Part shown: piece by piece, positions 42,436-50,918 of the stretch
Position numbering within the stretch: the stretch's first letter is position 1
Layout of the letters: every line of letters starts with the position of its first letter
Assembly: GCA_024644385.1 (NCBI GenBank)
Contig: JAHELB010000004.1
Coordinates: forward strand, 1 to 61,413
Source of the DNA: Nitrosopumilaceae archaeon
Lineage (GTDB): Archaea; Thermoproteota; Nitrososphaeria; Nitrososphaerales; Nitrosopumilaceae
DNA length: 61,413 nucleotides
Direction of reading: 5' to 3'
Made by a program: the position numbers and the translations under genes
The notes under the pieces: generated by a model
What the model was told of the DNA's origin: nothing
Seen by the model: the letters and a program-made list of their open reading frames with translations, nothing else
Databases searched by the model: none

Positions 42436-43346
42436 AACTGAAAACAAAAAATTTACTTACTTTGTCGGAATTAACTCCAAAAGAATTTTCTCAATTAATT
42501 GATTTTGCTATTAAACTAAAAAAAGATTTGAAAGGAGGCAAGAGTATTCCTAGACTAAAAAATAAAACTCTAACAATGATTTTTCAAAAACCATCTACAA
42601 GAACACGGGTAAGTTTTGAAATCGCCATGTTTCAATTGGGGGGAAACGCAATCAATCTATCCACAACTGACATGCAATTATCCAGAGGTGAATCGATTGA
42701 AGATACAGCAAAAACTCTTTCGCGATATACAGACTGTATTATGGCAAGGGTTTATGATCATTCTTTATTGGAAAAACTATCAGAATTCTCTACCGTACCA
42801 GTCATAAATGGCCTTTCTGATTCATTCCACCCTTGTCAAATTCTAGCAGATTTTATGACGATTAAAGAAAAGAAAAAAAAACTCAAAGGACTGAAACTTG
42901 CTTGGATCGGCGATGGCAATAATGTTTGTAATTCAATGATTTACGGTTGTGCATTATCTGAAATAAAAATGTCCATTGCAACTCCAAAAGGATATGAACC
43001 CAATAAAATTGTGGTAAACAAAGCTCGACAATCTACTACTATTGAAATTACCGCCGATCCGGTAAAGGCAATAAAAAATGCGGATATTGTTGTAACTGAT
43101 ACATTCACATCGATTCATAATCGTGATCAAAAAAGAACAAAAAAATTTCTTCCAAAATATCAAGTCAATTCAAAATTAATGGAACACGCAAAGAAAAAAG
43201 CAATCTTTATGCACTGTCTTCCTGCAAAAAGAGGAAGTGAAGTAACAACATCTGTAATCGATGGCCCACAATCTGTGGTTTGGGATGAGGCAGAAAATCG
43301 TTTGCATACTCAAAAAGCGTTACTTGTTTTTCTAATTCGCGCTTAA
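42432..43346 (+). CDS. argF: Ornithine carbamoyltransferase
   Basis: Makes citrulline from ornithine and carbamoyl phosphate in arginine synthesis; 304 aa. Carbamoyl-phosphate site PSTRTRVSFE, the HPCQILADFMT segment, and the C-terminal FMHCLPAKRGSEVT (the HCLP ornithine site) are all present, which separates it from aspartate carbamoyltransferase. ATG 42432 overlaps the ftsY stop (atga), so argF is cotranscribed with ftsY although the pathways are unrelated. Confidence 0.96.
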   Translation: MKLKTKNLLTLSELTPKEFSQLIDFAIKLKKDLKGGKSIPRLKNKTLTMIFQKPSTRTRVSFEIAMFQLGGNAINLSTTDMQLSRGESIEDTAKTLSRYTDCIMARVYDHSLLEKLSEFSTVPVINGLSDSFHPCQILADFMTIKEKKKKLKGLKLAWIGDGNNVCNSMIYGCALSEIKMSIATPKGYEPNKIVVNKARQSTTIEITADPVKAIKNADIVVTDTFTSIHNRDQKRTKKFLPKYQVNSKLMEHAKKKAIFMHCLPAKRGSEVTTSVIDGPQSVVWDEAENRLHTQKALLVFLIRA

Positions 43347-43347
43347 C

Positions 43348-43357
43348 GTATATAAGA
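43348..43357 (+). promoter_or_regulatory. TATA box of the L18-SecY-TruB operon
   Basis: cgtatataag lies about 30 nt before the L18 ATG at 43383. It is the best TATA match in the area and probably drives the whole L18 to TruB run. Confidence 0.65.
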
Positions 43358-43382
43358 GCAAGTTCAAAATCGAGTCCTATAG

Positions 43383-43865
43383 ATGGCTTATTCCAAAATA
43401 TTGAGAAGACTTAGAGAACAAAAGACCAATTATAAAAAACGTGGGACTATGTTAATGGGTAAACGTGAATTTATCACCGTTAACATATCTAATGAAAATA
43501 CTCAAGTCCAAATTTTAAAACCAGAAATGAATGGAGATAAAGTTGTGGCTTCAGCACACTCTAGATTTCTTCTTGAAAAGGGATGGAAAGGCTCCAGAAA
43601 AAGTGTACCTGCCGCTTATCTTACTGGATATATTGCAGGAAAAAAGGCCCTCAGTAAAGGATCAAAAGGAGCAATTTTGTATAGTGGAACTAGAAAATAT
43701 ACCCAAAGGATGGCTGCTGCTCTAAAAGGAGTGATTGATGCAGGGCTAGAAGTTCCAGCAAATTCCGAGACATTCCCACCATCTGAAAGAATCAACGGTG
43801 AACACCTCCTTGTAAAAAATGATATTTCACAATTTAAAAAAACTATTGACAACGAGGTTAAGTAG
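43383..43865 (+). CDS. rpl18: Ribosomal protein L18 (uL18)
   Basis: 5S rRNA-binding large-subunit protein, 160 aa. Recognised from RRLREQKTNYKKRGTMLMGKREFITVNISN at the start and the AYLTGYIAGKKALSKGSKGAILYSG core; the late GEVPHSETFPP-like segment (here ANSETFPPSERINGEHL) is typical of archaeal L18. First gene of a long ribosomal/secretion operon; S5 follows after 3 bp. Confidence 0.95.
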   Translation: MAYSKILRRLREQKTNYKKRGTMLMGKREFITVNISNENTQVQILKPEMNGDKVVASAHSRFLLEKGWKGSRKSVPAAYLTGYIAGKKALSKGSKGAILYSGTRKYTQRMAAALKGVIDAGLEVPANSETFPPSERINGEHLLVKNDISQFKKTIDNEVK

Positions 43866-43868
43866 ACA

Positions 43869-44576
43869 ATGAGCCAAACATCTCAAACCAAACCAAAACA
43901 AAGTCGACCTGTACAATATGGGGGAGGTAGACCTGGAAGTGGCGGATCCGGACAAGGTAGTAAAAGACCAAGACGAGAACCAATAGAAGAAGAATGGATT
44001 CCCAAAACGATTTTAGGACAAAAAGTGGCATCTGGGGAAATATCTTCTATTGAGGAAATTATTGAAGATGGTTCGAGAATTCAAGAGGCAGGCATTATCA
44101 AGAAACTACTCCCTGAATTAAAAAGTGAAGTTGTAGATGTTGGAATTATTCAAAAAATGACATCTAATGGTCAATCAACAAGATTTAAAGCAATTGTTGC
44201 GGCAGGAAATGAAAATGGTTACTTGGGAATTGGTCAAGGAAAATCAAAACAAATGAGAATCGCCATTGAAAAAGCAACAAACCAAGCATTTCTTAATGTT
44301 AGTCCCATAAAATTAGGATGTGGAAGTTGGGAATGTAGATGTGATCAAAAACATTCGGTCCCATTTAGAATTAAAGGCAAAGGAGGAAGCGTCACAATTG
44401 AAATTATTCCTGCTCCCAGAGGATTGGGGTTAGTAGCGGGTGGTAAAATTAAACGATTGCTAGAGTTAGCTGGATTAAAAGACGCCTGGACAACCGCAAA
44501 AGGATCTACACCTACAATGAATTCAACTTCTAAAGCTATTTTGGATTGTCTTAGACAAACATTCAGTCAGGGTTGA
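43869..44576 (+). CDS. rps5: Ribosomal protein S5 (uS5)
   Basis: Small-subunit fidelity protein, 235 aa. It has an archaeal N-terminal extension that is unusually Gly/Arg/Ser-rich and disordered (about 1-45), then the double-stranded RNA-binding-like S5 domain (FKAIVAAGNENGYLGIGQGKSKQM) and the C-terminal domain (IIPAPRGLGLVAGG). The SWECRCDQKHSVPF segment with two Cys is the usual archaeal insertion. The stop overlaps the ORF of L30 at the codon level. Confidence 0.95.
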   Translation: MSQTSQTKPKQSRPVQYGGGRPGSGGSGQGSKRPRREPIEEEWIPKTILGQKVASGEISSIEEIIEDGSRIQEAGIIKKLLPELKSEVVDVGIIQKMTSNGQSTRFKAIVAAGNENGYLGIGQGKSKQMRIAIEKATNQAFLNVSPIKLGCGSWECRCDQKHSVPFRIKGKGGSVTIEIIPAPRGLGLVAGGKIKRLLELAGLKDAWTTAKGSTPTMNSTSKAILDCLRQTFSQG

Positions 44577-44581
44577 TAAAA

Positions 44582-45049
44582 ATGGCAAATGCATATCTTG
44601 TGGTTAGAATAAAAGGTCAAGCAGATGTGCCGCATTGGGCCGTTACTACCATGACCTTGTTAAAATTAGATAAAAAATACCGGGCCACTATTTTACCTGC
44701 CAAGGACAATACTTTAGGGATGCTTGACAAGGTGAAGCATTACATTTCTTGGATTGGATTGGATGTGGATTTGGCAAAGGATCTTCTAAGTAAAAAAGGA
44801 CGAAAATCAGGATATAAAAAAATCACTCCAGAAGATCTTACAAAATTAGGATTCAATAGCATAGATGATCTTGCGACTGCCTTAACTGAAGGAAAAGCAA
44901 CATTATCAAAATTAAAACCTCTTAAACCTTGGTTTGCTTTATCTCCTCCAAGACAAGGGTTTAAGCGAAGTACAAAAAAATTGTATGGACAGAAGGGCGT
45001 TCTTGGATTGAACAAAGAGCTTGGAACAATTGTGAGACGCATGATTTAA
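44582..45049 (+). CDS. rpl30: Ribosomal protein L30 (uL30)
   Basis: Large-subunit protein, 155 aa, the long archaeal/eukaryal L7-like version of bacterial L30. Core: YLVVRIKGQADVPHWAVTTMTLLKLDKKYRATILP. The C-terminal extension ends LWFALSPPRQGFK-like and IVRRMI. ATG 44582 gives the standard MANAYLVVRIKG start; an in-frame TTG three codons earlier overlaps S5. L15 follows one base after its stop. Confidence 0.94.
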   Translation: MANAYLVVRIKGQADVPHWAVTTMTLLKLDKKYRATILPAKDNTLGMLDKVKHYISWIGLDVDLAKDLLSKKGRKSGYKKITPEDLTKLGFNSIDDLATALTEGKATLSKLKPLKPWFALSPPRQGFKRSTKKLYGQKGVLGLNKELGTIVRRMI

Positions 45050-45050
45050 A

Positions 45051-45476
45051 ATGGCTACAAGACTCAGAAAAACAAGGCGATTACGGGGAGGCCGAAACAT
45101 GGGATGGGGACAAGTAGGTCAACATCGTGCAAGTGGTCATAAAGGCGGTCTTGGAATTACAGGTTTAATGAAACACCATTACAGTACAATGCTAAAAGAT
45201 TACCCTGATCATTATGGTCATTCTTCTACTCATCCACCTCATCCAAATATTACCAAAAAATGGACTAACATTCGTGAACTCGATGACTTGTTTAACAAAT
45301 TCGGACAAGAAGAAGGAGGAAAAAAAATTCTTGATCTTACCAAAGCAGGATATGACAAACTACTTGGTGGGGGTAAACCATCTGTGGCCTACACGATAAA
45401 AATACGTCAATTTACAGCTGCTGCTGAAGAGAAAATCAAATCTGTTGGTGGAGAAGTGTTAACTGAGAATGGCTGA
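45051..45476 (+). CDS. rpl15: Ribosomal protein L15 (uL15)
   Basis: Large-subunit protein, 141 aa. N-terminal glycine-rich RNA-binding region RKTRRLRGGRNMGWGQVGQHRASGHKGG and archaeal middle HHYSTMLKDYPDHYGHSST. Its last 8 bp overlap the start of secY, the order found in nearly all archaea and bacteria. Confidence 0.95.
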   Translation: MATRLRKTRRLRGGRNMGWGQVGQHRASGHKGGLGITGLMKHHYSTMLKDYPDHYGHSSTHPPHPNITKKWTNIRELDDLFNKFGQEEGGKKILDLTKAGYDKLLGGGKPSVAYTIKIRQFTAAAEEKIKSVGGEVLTENG

Positions 45477-46899
45477 GGGTAGCCTTACAAGTATTATAAG
45501 GAAAGTTGTTTTCAAGGCAGAACCATATCTTCCTCAAGTTCCAAAACCGAAAAAGAAAATTTCTCTACAAACAAAATTGTTATGGTCCGGTATTGCACTT
45601 TTAATTTATTTAGTAATGGGCCAAACTCCATTGTTTGGTGCCACCGCCCCTGAATTTGATTTCCTACAGTTTGCAAGAGTAATTTTTGCCTCACAACAAG
45701 GGACTCTTGTTGAATTAGGAATTGGCCCCATTGTTACAGCCGGTCTATTAATGCAATTACTTAGGGGTTCAGATATTTTGAAATTTGATTTCAAAAAACC
45801 AGACGAACGAGGAATATTTCAAACTGCTACTAAACTAGTAACATATGTAGTGATTGTAGCTGAGTCGATTGTTTATGCTATTGCAGTTTACGGACCAGGC
45901 GTTCAGGATCCCTATGTACTTTATGTAATGATTGGGCAATTAATGGCTGCCTCAATCATTGTCATGTTCTTAGATGAATTAATTCAAAAAGGATGGGGAC
46001 TAGGTAGTGGAATTAGTTTATTCATTATGGCAGGTGTTGCGCAACAAATACTCTGGAGTTTATTCAGCCCATTACCTGCTGGAGATGGCGGCACTATTGG
46101 AATTATCCCGTATATTGGCCAGTCCATTATGGCAGAAGATCTCTCCAACGTATTTTTCCGTTCAAATCAATTGCCTAGTATTTTCGGGTTGTTTTTGACA
46201 GCTGGCATATTGTTGATTTTGGTATTTACCCAGGGAATGAAAATAGAAATCCCCATTGTTTCCACAAAGTATAGGGGATTTTCAGCAGTATATCCAATTA
46301 AAATGATGTATGTTTCTAACATTCCAGTAATTTTAGCTTCTGCGCTAACTGCCAATGCAGTATTCATTTTCCAAATGCTTTGGGCAAACATGAACCCGCG
46401 AAACAACAACTTTTTTATGAATATTTTAGCTCAATTCGACCCGACAAGCCCTTCAACCCCAATTGGAGGAATAATCTATTACATCACTCCTCCCCGAGGA
46501 CTAGAACTAGCAATACTCGATCCTGGACGTGCAATTGGGTATGTCTTATTTATGATTGGAATAGTAGTAGTATTTGGAAAATTATGGGTAGAATTAGGAG
46601 GTTTATCCCCAAAAAGTGCTGCCCAAAATTTACTTGATGCAGATGTTCAAATTCCTGGATTTAGAAGGTCAAACAAACCAGTTGAAGCCCTTCTTAACAA
46701 ATACATTCCATCAGTAACTATTATCGGCTCTATGATTTTAGGACTTTTAGCTGGTGTATCTGATGTACTAGGAGTTTTTGGATCTGGCATCGGAATTTTA
46801 CTTATGGTGGATATTTTAATTAATTATTACACTCAACTAGTAAGAGAACACGTAGAAGTGGTGATGCCAAAATTGGGTGCTTTACTTGGTAGAAAATAA
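45469..46899 (+). CDS. secY: Preprotein translocase subunit SecY
   Basis: Channel-forming subunit of the Sec translocon, 476 aa with ten membrane helices. Archaeal features: plug-area GQTPLFGA, TAGLLMQLLRGSDIL, and the cytoplasmic loop motif TQGMKIEIPIVSTKYRGF ahead of helix 7, plus C-terminal VGGLSPKSAAQNLLDADVQIPGFR. Works with SecE (33.9-34.1 kb) and with FtsY-delivered ribosomes, and exports the PEFG-type proteins seen in this window. Overlaps adk by about 14 bp. Confidence 0.97.
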   Translation: MAEGSLTSIIRKVVFKAEPYLPQVPKPKKKISLQTKLLWSGIALLIYLVMGQTPLFGATAPEFDFLQFARVIFASQQGTLVELGIGPIVTAGLLMQLLRGSDILKFDFKKPDERGIFQTATKLVTYVVIVAESIVYAIAVYGPGVQDPYVLYVMIGQLMAASIIVMFLDELIQKGWGLGSGISLFIMAGVAQQILWSLFSPLPAGDGGTIGIIPYIGQSIMAEDLSNVFFRSNQLPSIFGLFLTAGILLILVFTQGMKIEIPIVSTKYRGFSAVYPIKMMYVSNIPVILASALTANAVFIFQMLWANMNPRNNNFFMNILAQFDPTSPSTPIGGIIYYITPPRGLELAILDPGRAIGYVLFMIGIVVVFGKLWVELGGLSPKSAAQNLLDADVQIPGFRRSNKPVEALLNKYIPSVTIIGSMILGLLAGVSDVLGVFGSGIGILLMVDILINYYTQLVREHVEVVMPKLGALLGRK

Positions 46900-47464
46900 A
46901 AGAGTAATTGTTGTAGGCATACCAGGGGTTGGCAAAACTACTATTATCAAAAAAATTGTGGAAATGATAAAGGATAACACAAAAAGTGTCAATGTTAAAA
47001 GTTTTGGGAGCATTATGCTCCAGGTCGCAAAGGAAAATGGAATTCAAGATAGAGATGAGCTAAGAACACTACCTGTTTTAGAGCAAAAAAAACTTCAAAA
47101 AAATACAGCAGAAAAGCTGAGTAAAATAGAGGATGATGTAGTAATTATTGATACTCATGCTTTCATAAAAACTCCAGAGGGGTACAATCCGGGATTACCG
47201 TATCATGTTCTAAAAATTATCGAACCTACTCATTTTATTTTAGTTACAGCAAAAACTGAAGAAATTTACAACCGTCGTATGAAAGATGAAACAAGAAATA
47301 GAGATAGGGTATCGATTAATACAATTAAAAAAGAATTGGGTATCCAATCCGCAATGATGTCTGCCTGTTCTATTTTAACGGGATCACCTCTGAAACCTGT
47401 TTTAAATAGTGAAGGAAAACTTGAAGAAGCAGCTGATCAAATAATACAAGCAATAGGGCTATAG
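46886..47464 (+). CDS. adkA: Adenylate kinase, archaeal AdkA type
   Basis: Interconverts ATP+AMP and 2 ADP; 192 aa. P-loop VVGIPGVGKTTIIKKIVE, then DELRTLPVLEQKKLQ typical of the archaeal trimeric form, and VIIDTHAFIKTPEGYNPGLP. It is closer to archaeal AdkA than to bacterial Adk. TTG 46886 is my choice (MVENKRVIVVG); GTG 46877 is another in-frame option. Within the secY-linked operon, a conserved archaeal arrangement. Confidence 0.92.
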   Translation: MVENKRVIVVGIPGVGKTTIIKKIVEMIKDNTKSVNVKSFGSIMLQVAKENGIQDRDELRTLPVLEQKKLQKNTAEKLSKIEDDVVIIDTHAFIKTPEGYNPGLPYHVLKIIEPTHFILVTAKTEEIYNRRMKDETRNRDRVSINTIKKELGIQSAMMSACSILTGSPLKPVLNSEGKLEEAADQIIQAIGL

Positions 47465-47466
47465 AT

Positions 47467-48102
47467 ATGGAATTCGACATTTTTCTTCTATTCTTAGATA
47501 CAATTTTACTTCAAGATGATGGGGGAATTTTTGGATTTTTTGAGGATACTAAAGATGGGTTGGGGAGTGATGATCCTCTTATCAAAGGGATAATCCCATC
47601 ATTATTTGCCGTATCTGGATTTGGGATAATATTGAATTTCTTTAACGCAGCAGTAAGAAGGAAAATGGTAGACCAAGTCAAACTAAAGCGAATTATGAAA
47701 GAAACCCGTACTTGGCAAAAAGAAAGAATGGCTGCAATGAGATCAAAAGACCAAGCAAAAACAGATCAGCTTAACAAAAAATCCTCATACATGAACAAAA
47801 TGTCGATGGAGATGATGCAAATGAATATGCGCCCAATGATGATTACCTTTGTACCACTAATTTTGATTTTTTATTTGGTTTTACCTGTGTTATTTTCATA
47901 TACTGTTGCTTTATCTCCAATTCCACTCAATGTTATTCCAGGGGATTTCTTTCACCTAACATGCACTGCAGAACAAGTAGCTGATGTAGATCATGTTTGT
48001 GAAGAGGAAAATGCTCTCTACCTTTGGGCTTGGTATTTTCTTTCCTCAATAGCATTTAGTGGAATAATTATGAAGTTAACCAAAACCTCAATGGGAATTT
48101 GA
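47467..48102 (+). CDS. Archaeal Oxa1-superfamily membrane insertase (DUF106)
   Basis: 211-aa membrane protein, DUF106/EMC3/TMCO1/YidC-like. Three main helices: about 40-58 (LIKGIIPSLFAVSGFGIILNF), about 120-142 (PMMITFVPLILIFYLVLPVLF) and a C-terminal one, with a long basic, Met-rich cytoplasmic coiled coil between the first two (RRKMVDQVKLKRIMKETRTWQKERM ... MEMMQMNMRP). That layout is the hallmark of the archaeal insertase, which binds ribosomes. Location after secY and adk is conserved in archaea. Its stop overlaps cmk by 4 bp. Confidence 0.9.
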   Translation: MEFDIFLLFLDTILLQDDGGIFGFFEDTKDGLGSDDPLIKGIIPSLFAVSGFGIILNFFNAAVRRKMVDQVKLKRIMKETRTWQKERMAAMRSKDQAKTDQLNKKSSYMNKMSMEMMQMNMRPMMITFVPLILIFYLVLPVLFSYTVALSPIPLNVIPGDFFHLTCTAEQVADVDHVCEEENALYLWAWYFLSSIAFSGIIMKLTKTSMGI

Positions 48103-48659
48103 CGAAATCTATTGTAATTTCCGGTCCACCCGCAGTTGGAAAAACTACTGTAGCAAAGGGACTAGCAAATGAATTCAATTTAACATATCTTAGTGGAGGT
48201 GATGTCCTAAAAGAGATGGCAAGGGAACAAGGATTTGAGGTAGATGGGAATGATTGGTGGGATACCAAAGATGGAATGAAATTTCTAGAGCAAAGAGAAA
48301 AAAACTCTGAATTTGATAAAAAAGTTGATGAAAAACTAATTGAACTTTTCAAAGGAGGGGGGATGGTCATAACCAGTTATACCCTCCCTTGGTTAGTTGA
48401 AAATGGAATAAAAATATGGCTAGCCGCTTCTCATGATAGTAGTTCTAAAAGAATGCAAAATCGTGATAATATGAGTTCTAAAGAAGCCTTTGAAGTAACA
48501 AAGGAACGATATGATAAAAATAAATCAATATACAAAAAATTATATGATTTTAACTTTGGAGAAGATGTTTCTGTTTTTGATGCTATCATAAACACCGACA
48601 ATCTTACTGCTAACCAGGTAATTGAAATGTCAAAAGAAACTGTGAGAAATCTATTATGA
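48099..48659 (+). CDS. cmk: Cytidylate kinase, archaeal
   Basis: Phosphorylates CMP/dCMP with ATP; 186 aa. P-loop ISGPPAVGKTTVAKGLA at the start, then YLSGGDVLKEMAREQGFEVDG, where archaeal Cmk reads S.G..FR.MA; and LID arginine region RMQNRDNMSSKEA. TTG 48099 overlaps the DUF106 stop. Overlaps truB by 4 bp, so this part of the operon is tightly coupled. Confidence 0.92.
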   Translation: MTKSIVISGPPAVGKTTVAKGLANEFNLTYLSGGDVLKEMAREQGFEVDGNDWWDTKDGMKFLEQREKNSEFDKKVDEKLIELFKGGGMVITSYTLPWLVENGIKIWLAASHDSSSKRMQNRDNMSSKEAFEVTKERYDKNKSIYKKLYDFNFGEDVSVFDAIINTDNLTANQVIEMSKETVRNLL

Positions 48660-49654
48660 CATTAAAACAATTAGAAGATCTAATTGAAATTGATCAAGAT
48701 GTAACTGATAATTCGTTTGGGACTTATTATGATAAAAGAACAATTAGGCAATTGCTTGATTATGGCTTAATAATTTTAGACAAACCCCCAGGCCCCACAA
48801 GCCATGAAACGGTCGCATGGACCAAACGGCTACTTAAACTCCCAAAAATTGGGCATAGTGGGACCCTGGATCCCCAGGTGTCAGGAGTTCTTCCACTTGG
48901 TCTCGGGGAGGCAACAAAGGCTCTTGGGGTCTTACTCTATGGTCCAAAAGAGTATCATGCTCTCGGAAGAATTCACTCTTTTCCATCCAAAGAAAAATTG
49001 GAACAAACCCTACAATTGTTCACGGGGGAGATATTTCAAAAACCACCTCAACGTTCTGCAGTGTTGAGAAAAACAAGAACAAGAACTATCTATGAGTTGG
49101 AAGTTCTTGAACGAAAAGAGAGACTCCTTTTAACAAGAATTGTTTGTGAATCAGGAACCTATATCCGAAAGCTATACTATGACATGGGAGAGTTTTTGGG
49201 TCCAGGGGCAACAATGATAGAACTAAGAAGAACAAGGGTTAACCAATTTTACGAATCCGACGGGTTAGTAACAATGCACGAACTTGCAAATGGCTTTTCG
49301 CTTTGGGAGGAAAAAGGGGATGAACGCAAACTTAGAGAAATGATAAAACCAATTGAATTTGCCCTAAGTGAAATTAAATCAGTTGTAATACGCGATTCTG
49401 CGATTGATGCAATGTGTCACGGAGCTCAATTAGCTATCCCTGGAATTCTACAAATAAGCCCAAATTTAAAGAAAGGAGAATTAGTTGGAATTTATACTCA
49501 AAAAGGTGAGGCTGTAGCACTAGCTGAATCTATAATGTCTGAAAAAGAAATTTGTGATGCAACAAAGGGGTATGGTTTTGAAACAAGACGTATCATAATG
49601 ACTCCTAACACCTATCCAAGAAAATGGAGAACTAAGCCTACTCCAAAAGATTAA
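48656..49654 (+). CDS. truB: tRNA/rRNA pseudouridine synthase TruB/Cbf5
   Basis: Catalytic subunit of archaeal H/ACA RNPs that also makes tRNA psi55; 332 aa. Catalytic Asp in HSGTLDPQVSGVLPLGLG, the RTRTIYELEVLE and CESGTYIRKLYYDMGEFLG segments, and a C-terminal PUA domain (about 245-320: SAIDAMCHGAQLAIPGI, KGEAVALAES). The N-terminal extension before LDKPPGPTSHE (about 45 aa) is normal for Cbf5. It ends the operon that starts at L18. Confidence 0.95.
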   Translation: MTLKQLEDLIEIDQDVTDNSFGTYYDKRTIRQLLDYGLIILDKPPGPTSHETVAWTKRLLKLPKIGHSGTLDPQVSGVLPLGLGEATKALGVLLYGPKEYHALGRIHSFPSKEKLEQTLQLFTGEIFQKPPQRSAVLRKTRTRTIYELEVLERKERLLLTRIVCESGTYIRKLYYDMGEFLGPGATMIELRRTRVNQFYESDGLVTMHELANGFSLWEEKGDERKLREMIKPIEFALSEIKSVVIRDSAIDAMCHGAQLAIPGILQISPNLKKGELVGIYTQKGEAVALAESIMSEKEICDATKGYGFETRRIIMTPNTYPRKWRTKPTPKD

Positions 49655-49680
49655 AAATTAAATAAAAAAATTGTAATTGC

Positions 49681-50139
49681 TTGTCTTCTAAAACTTTAAT
49701 TTCATTTACGGCAGTTGGCCTGATTGCGGGGCTTGTTTTTGGAATATATTTGCTAGATGTGAAAAATACAAACCAGCTGGTATTTGTTGAGGGTCCTTCA
49801 ATTTCAATTGTTACCGAAAAATTCGATTTTAAAAAGGGAGAAGAAATTAAAATACGTATTATAAATTCTGGAACTGTTCCCTTGACCTTTCCTGATTCGT
49901 CATATGGTCTTAGAATAACAGGATTGTCCGGGATTTTAATGTACTCTCCTAAACCTATACATGAATCTGATTTTCAATCATATTCACTATCTCCAAAAGA
50001 GGAAATCGAGTTTGTTTGGGATCAAATAAAAAATGATGGTGATTCTATTCACGAAGGATTATACAAAATTCATTCTAAAGGATTAAATCCTGATTCACAC
50101 AAAATTGAAAAATCCACTACCATTACTATTTGGAAATAA
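49681..50139 (+). CDS. Membrane-anchored beta-domain protein, unknown
   Basis: 152-aa protein with one N-terminal membrane helix (about 5-25: LISFTAVGLIAGLVFGIYLL) and an exported beta-sandwich-like domain (SIVTEKFDFKKGEEIKIRIINSGTVPLTFPDSSYGLRI) that resembles the intracellular-proteinase-inhibitor or Ig-like fold seen in lipoprotein accessory proteins. No lipobox cysteine. The start is TTG. Function unknown. It lies 26 bp after truB in the same direction and could be read through from that operon. Confidence 0.6.
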   Translation: MSSKTLISFTAVGLIAGLVFGIYLLDVKNTNQLVFVEGPSISIVTEKFDFKKGEEIKIRIINSGTVPLTFPDSSYGLRITGLSGILMYSPKPIHESDFQSYSLSPKEEIEFVWDQIKNDGDSIHEGLYKIHSKGLNPDSHKIEKSTTITIWK

Positions 50140-50163
50140 CTTTTCAATTATCAAGTAACACAA

Positions 50164-50170
50164 TATATAA
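50164..50170 (+). promoter_or_regulatory. TATA box upstream of tRNA-Ser
   Basis: tatataa centred about 40 nt before the mature 5' end of tRNA-Ser, allowing a short 5' leader for RNase P. Confidence 0.6.
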
Positions 50171-50206
50171 TCAATTTTGGCGAATTTAATTTGTCTAATG
50201 ACAAAT

Positions 50207-50304
50207 GCCGGGGTCGCCTAGCCTGGTAGGGCGCGCGCCTGGAAATATTTAACCATAAAGCGCGTTCTCGCAAGGGAACGGGAGTTCAAATCTCCCTCCC
50301 GGCG
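50207..50304 (+). tRNA. tRNA-Ser (anticodon GGA) with anticodon-loop intron
   Basis: Acceptor GCCGGGG pairs with TCCCGGC, discriminator G at 50304; D-stem GCCT/GGGC; anticodon stem CGCGC/GCGCG; loop 32-36 C-T-GGA, so Ser; long class II variable arm TTCTC-GCAA-GGGAA; T-arm GGGAG-TTCAAAT-CTCCC. The anticodon loop holds about 14 extra nt, most simply cut as CTGGAA^atatttaaccataa^A at the canonical 37/38 site. The splice motif is relaxed: TGG in the exon pairs with CCA in the intron over 3 bp. CCA is not encoded; TTTT follows at once and may terminate transcription. Confidence 0.92.
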
Positions 50305-50419
50305 CTTTTATCACTTATTTCCATATAATGGAATTTTCCAGAACTTAGAAAAATTTTATCCGAAATAATAAAAAATCGCCCAAAAATATGGACAAAATAT
50401 TTTCTTATTTATCTAATGC

Positions 50420-50716
50420 CTAAACGCCCTTAAGGCTTTTCTGTATTTCATCGAAAACCATTTCAAAGCATTTTCTAAGATCTTCCTCTTTAATATGTGA
50501 AATCTCTGCAATCTCTTCCAGAGTTGTGGATTGATCTTCAATCCTGGAAACAGTAAAAATACAAATTCCTACCAACAAATAAGGTGATTCATTCTTGAGA
50601 GAATTTTTCTCTAATAAATCATGGTATAGAGTTTGAGCATATTGAATAATTTGATTTTTTAATTTTAATTTAAATTGAAATTTTTTAAAAATAATTTCCG
50701 TTTTTCTATCCAACAT
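50420..50716 (-). CDS. Small protein with a single TFIIB-like cyclin fold
   Basis: 98 aa. The central part (LLEKNSLKNESPYLLVGICIFTVSRIEDQSTTLEEIAEISHIKEEDLRKCFEMV) resembles one cyclin repeat of archaeal TFB: helix, YLLVGICIFTVSR in the place of the A.A.IY.A.R helix, then T..EIA...HI.E..LR..... . There is no zinc ribbon, B-finger or second repeat, so it is not a functional TFB by itself. It could be an accessory factor or a shrunken paralogue. The assignment rests on pattern recognition only. Stand-alone gene between tRNA-Ser and the TrmB-like gene. Confidence 0.5.
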   Translation of the reverse strand: MLDRKTEIIFKKFQFKLKLKNQIIQYAQTLYHDLLEKNSLKNESPYLLVGICIFTVSRIEDQSTTLEEIAEISHIKEEDLRKCFEMVFDEIQKSLKGV

Positions 50717-50918
50717 GTAATAAGTAAATTCATTTCGTTATAGACTCAAATTTGTTCAATAATTACACACTTTCATTTAAATTCGGCTTTTTATTTGGGG
50801 GTAATCTACTGATAATTCCTACGTGAGTTTTTTAAGTAAATTTTTACAATTTTTATCATGAATTATTTCAGTTGTGAATCATGGGAAGAAATTAGAGGAT
50901 TATCTTGGGTAATATTAG

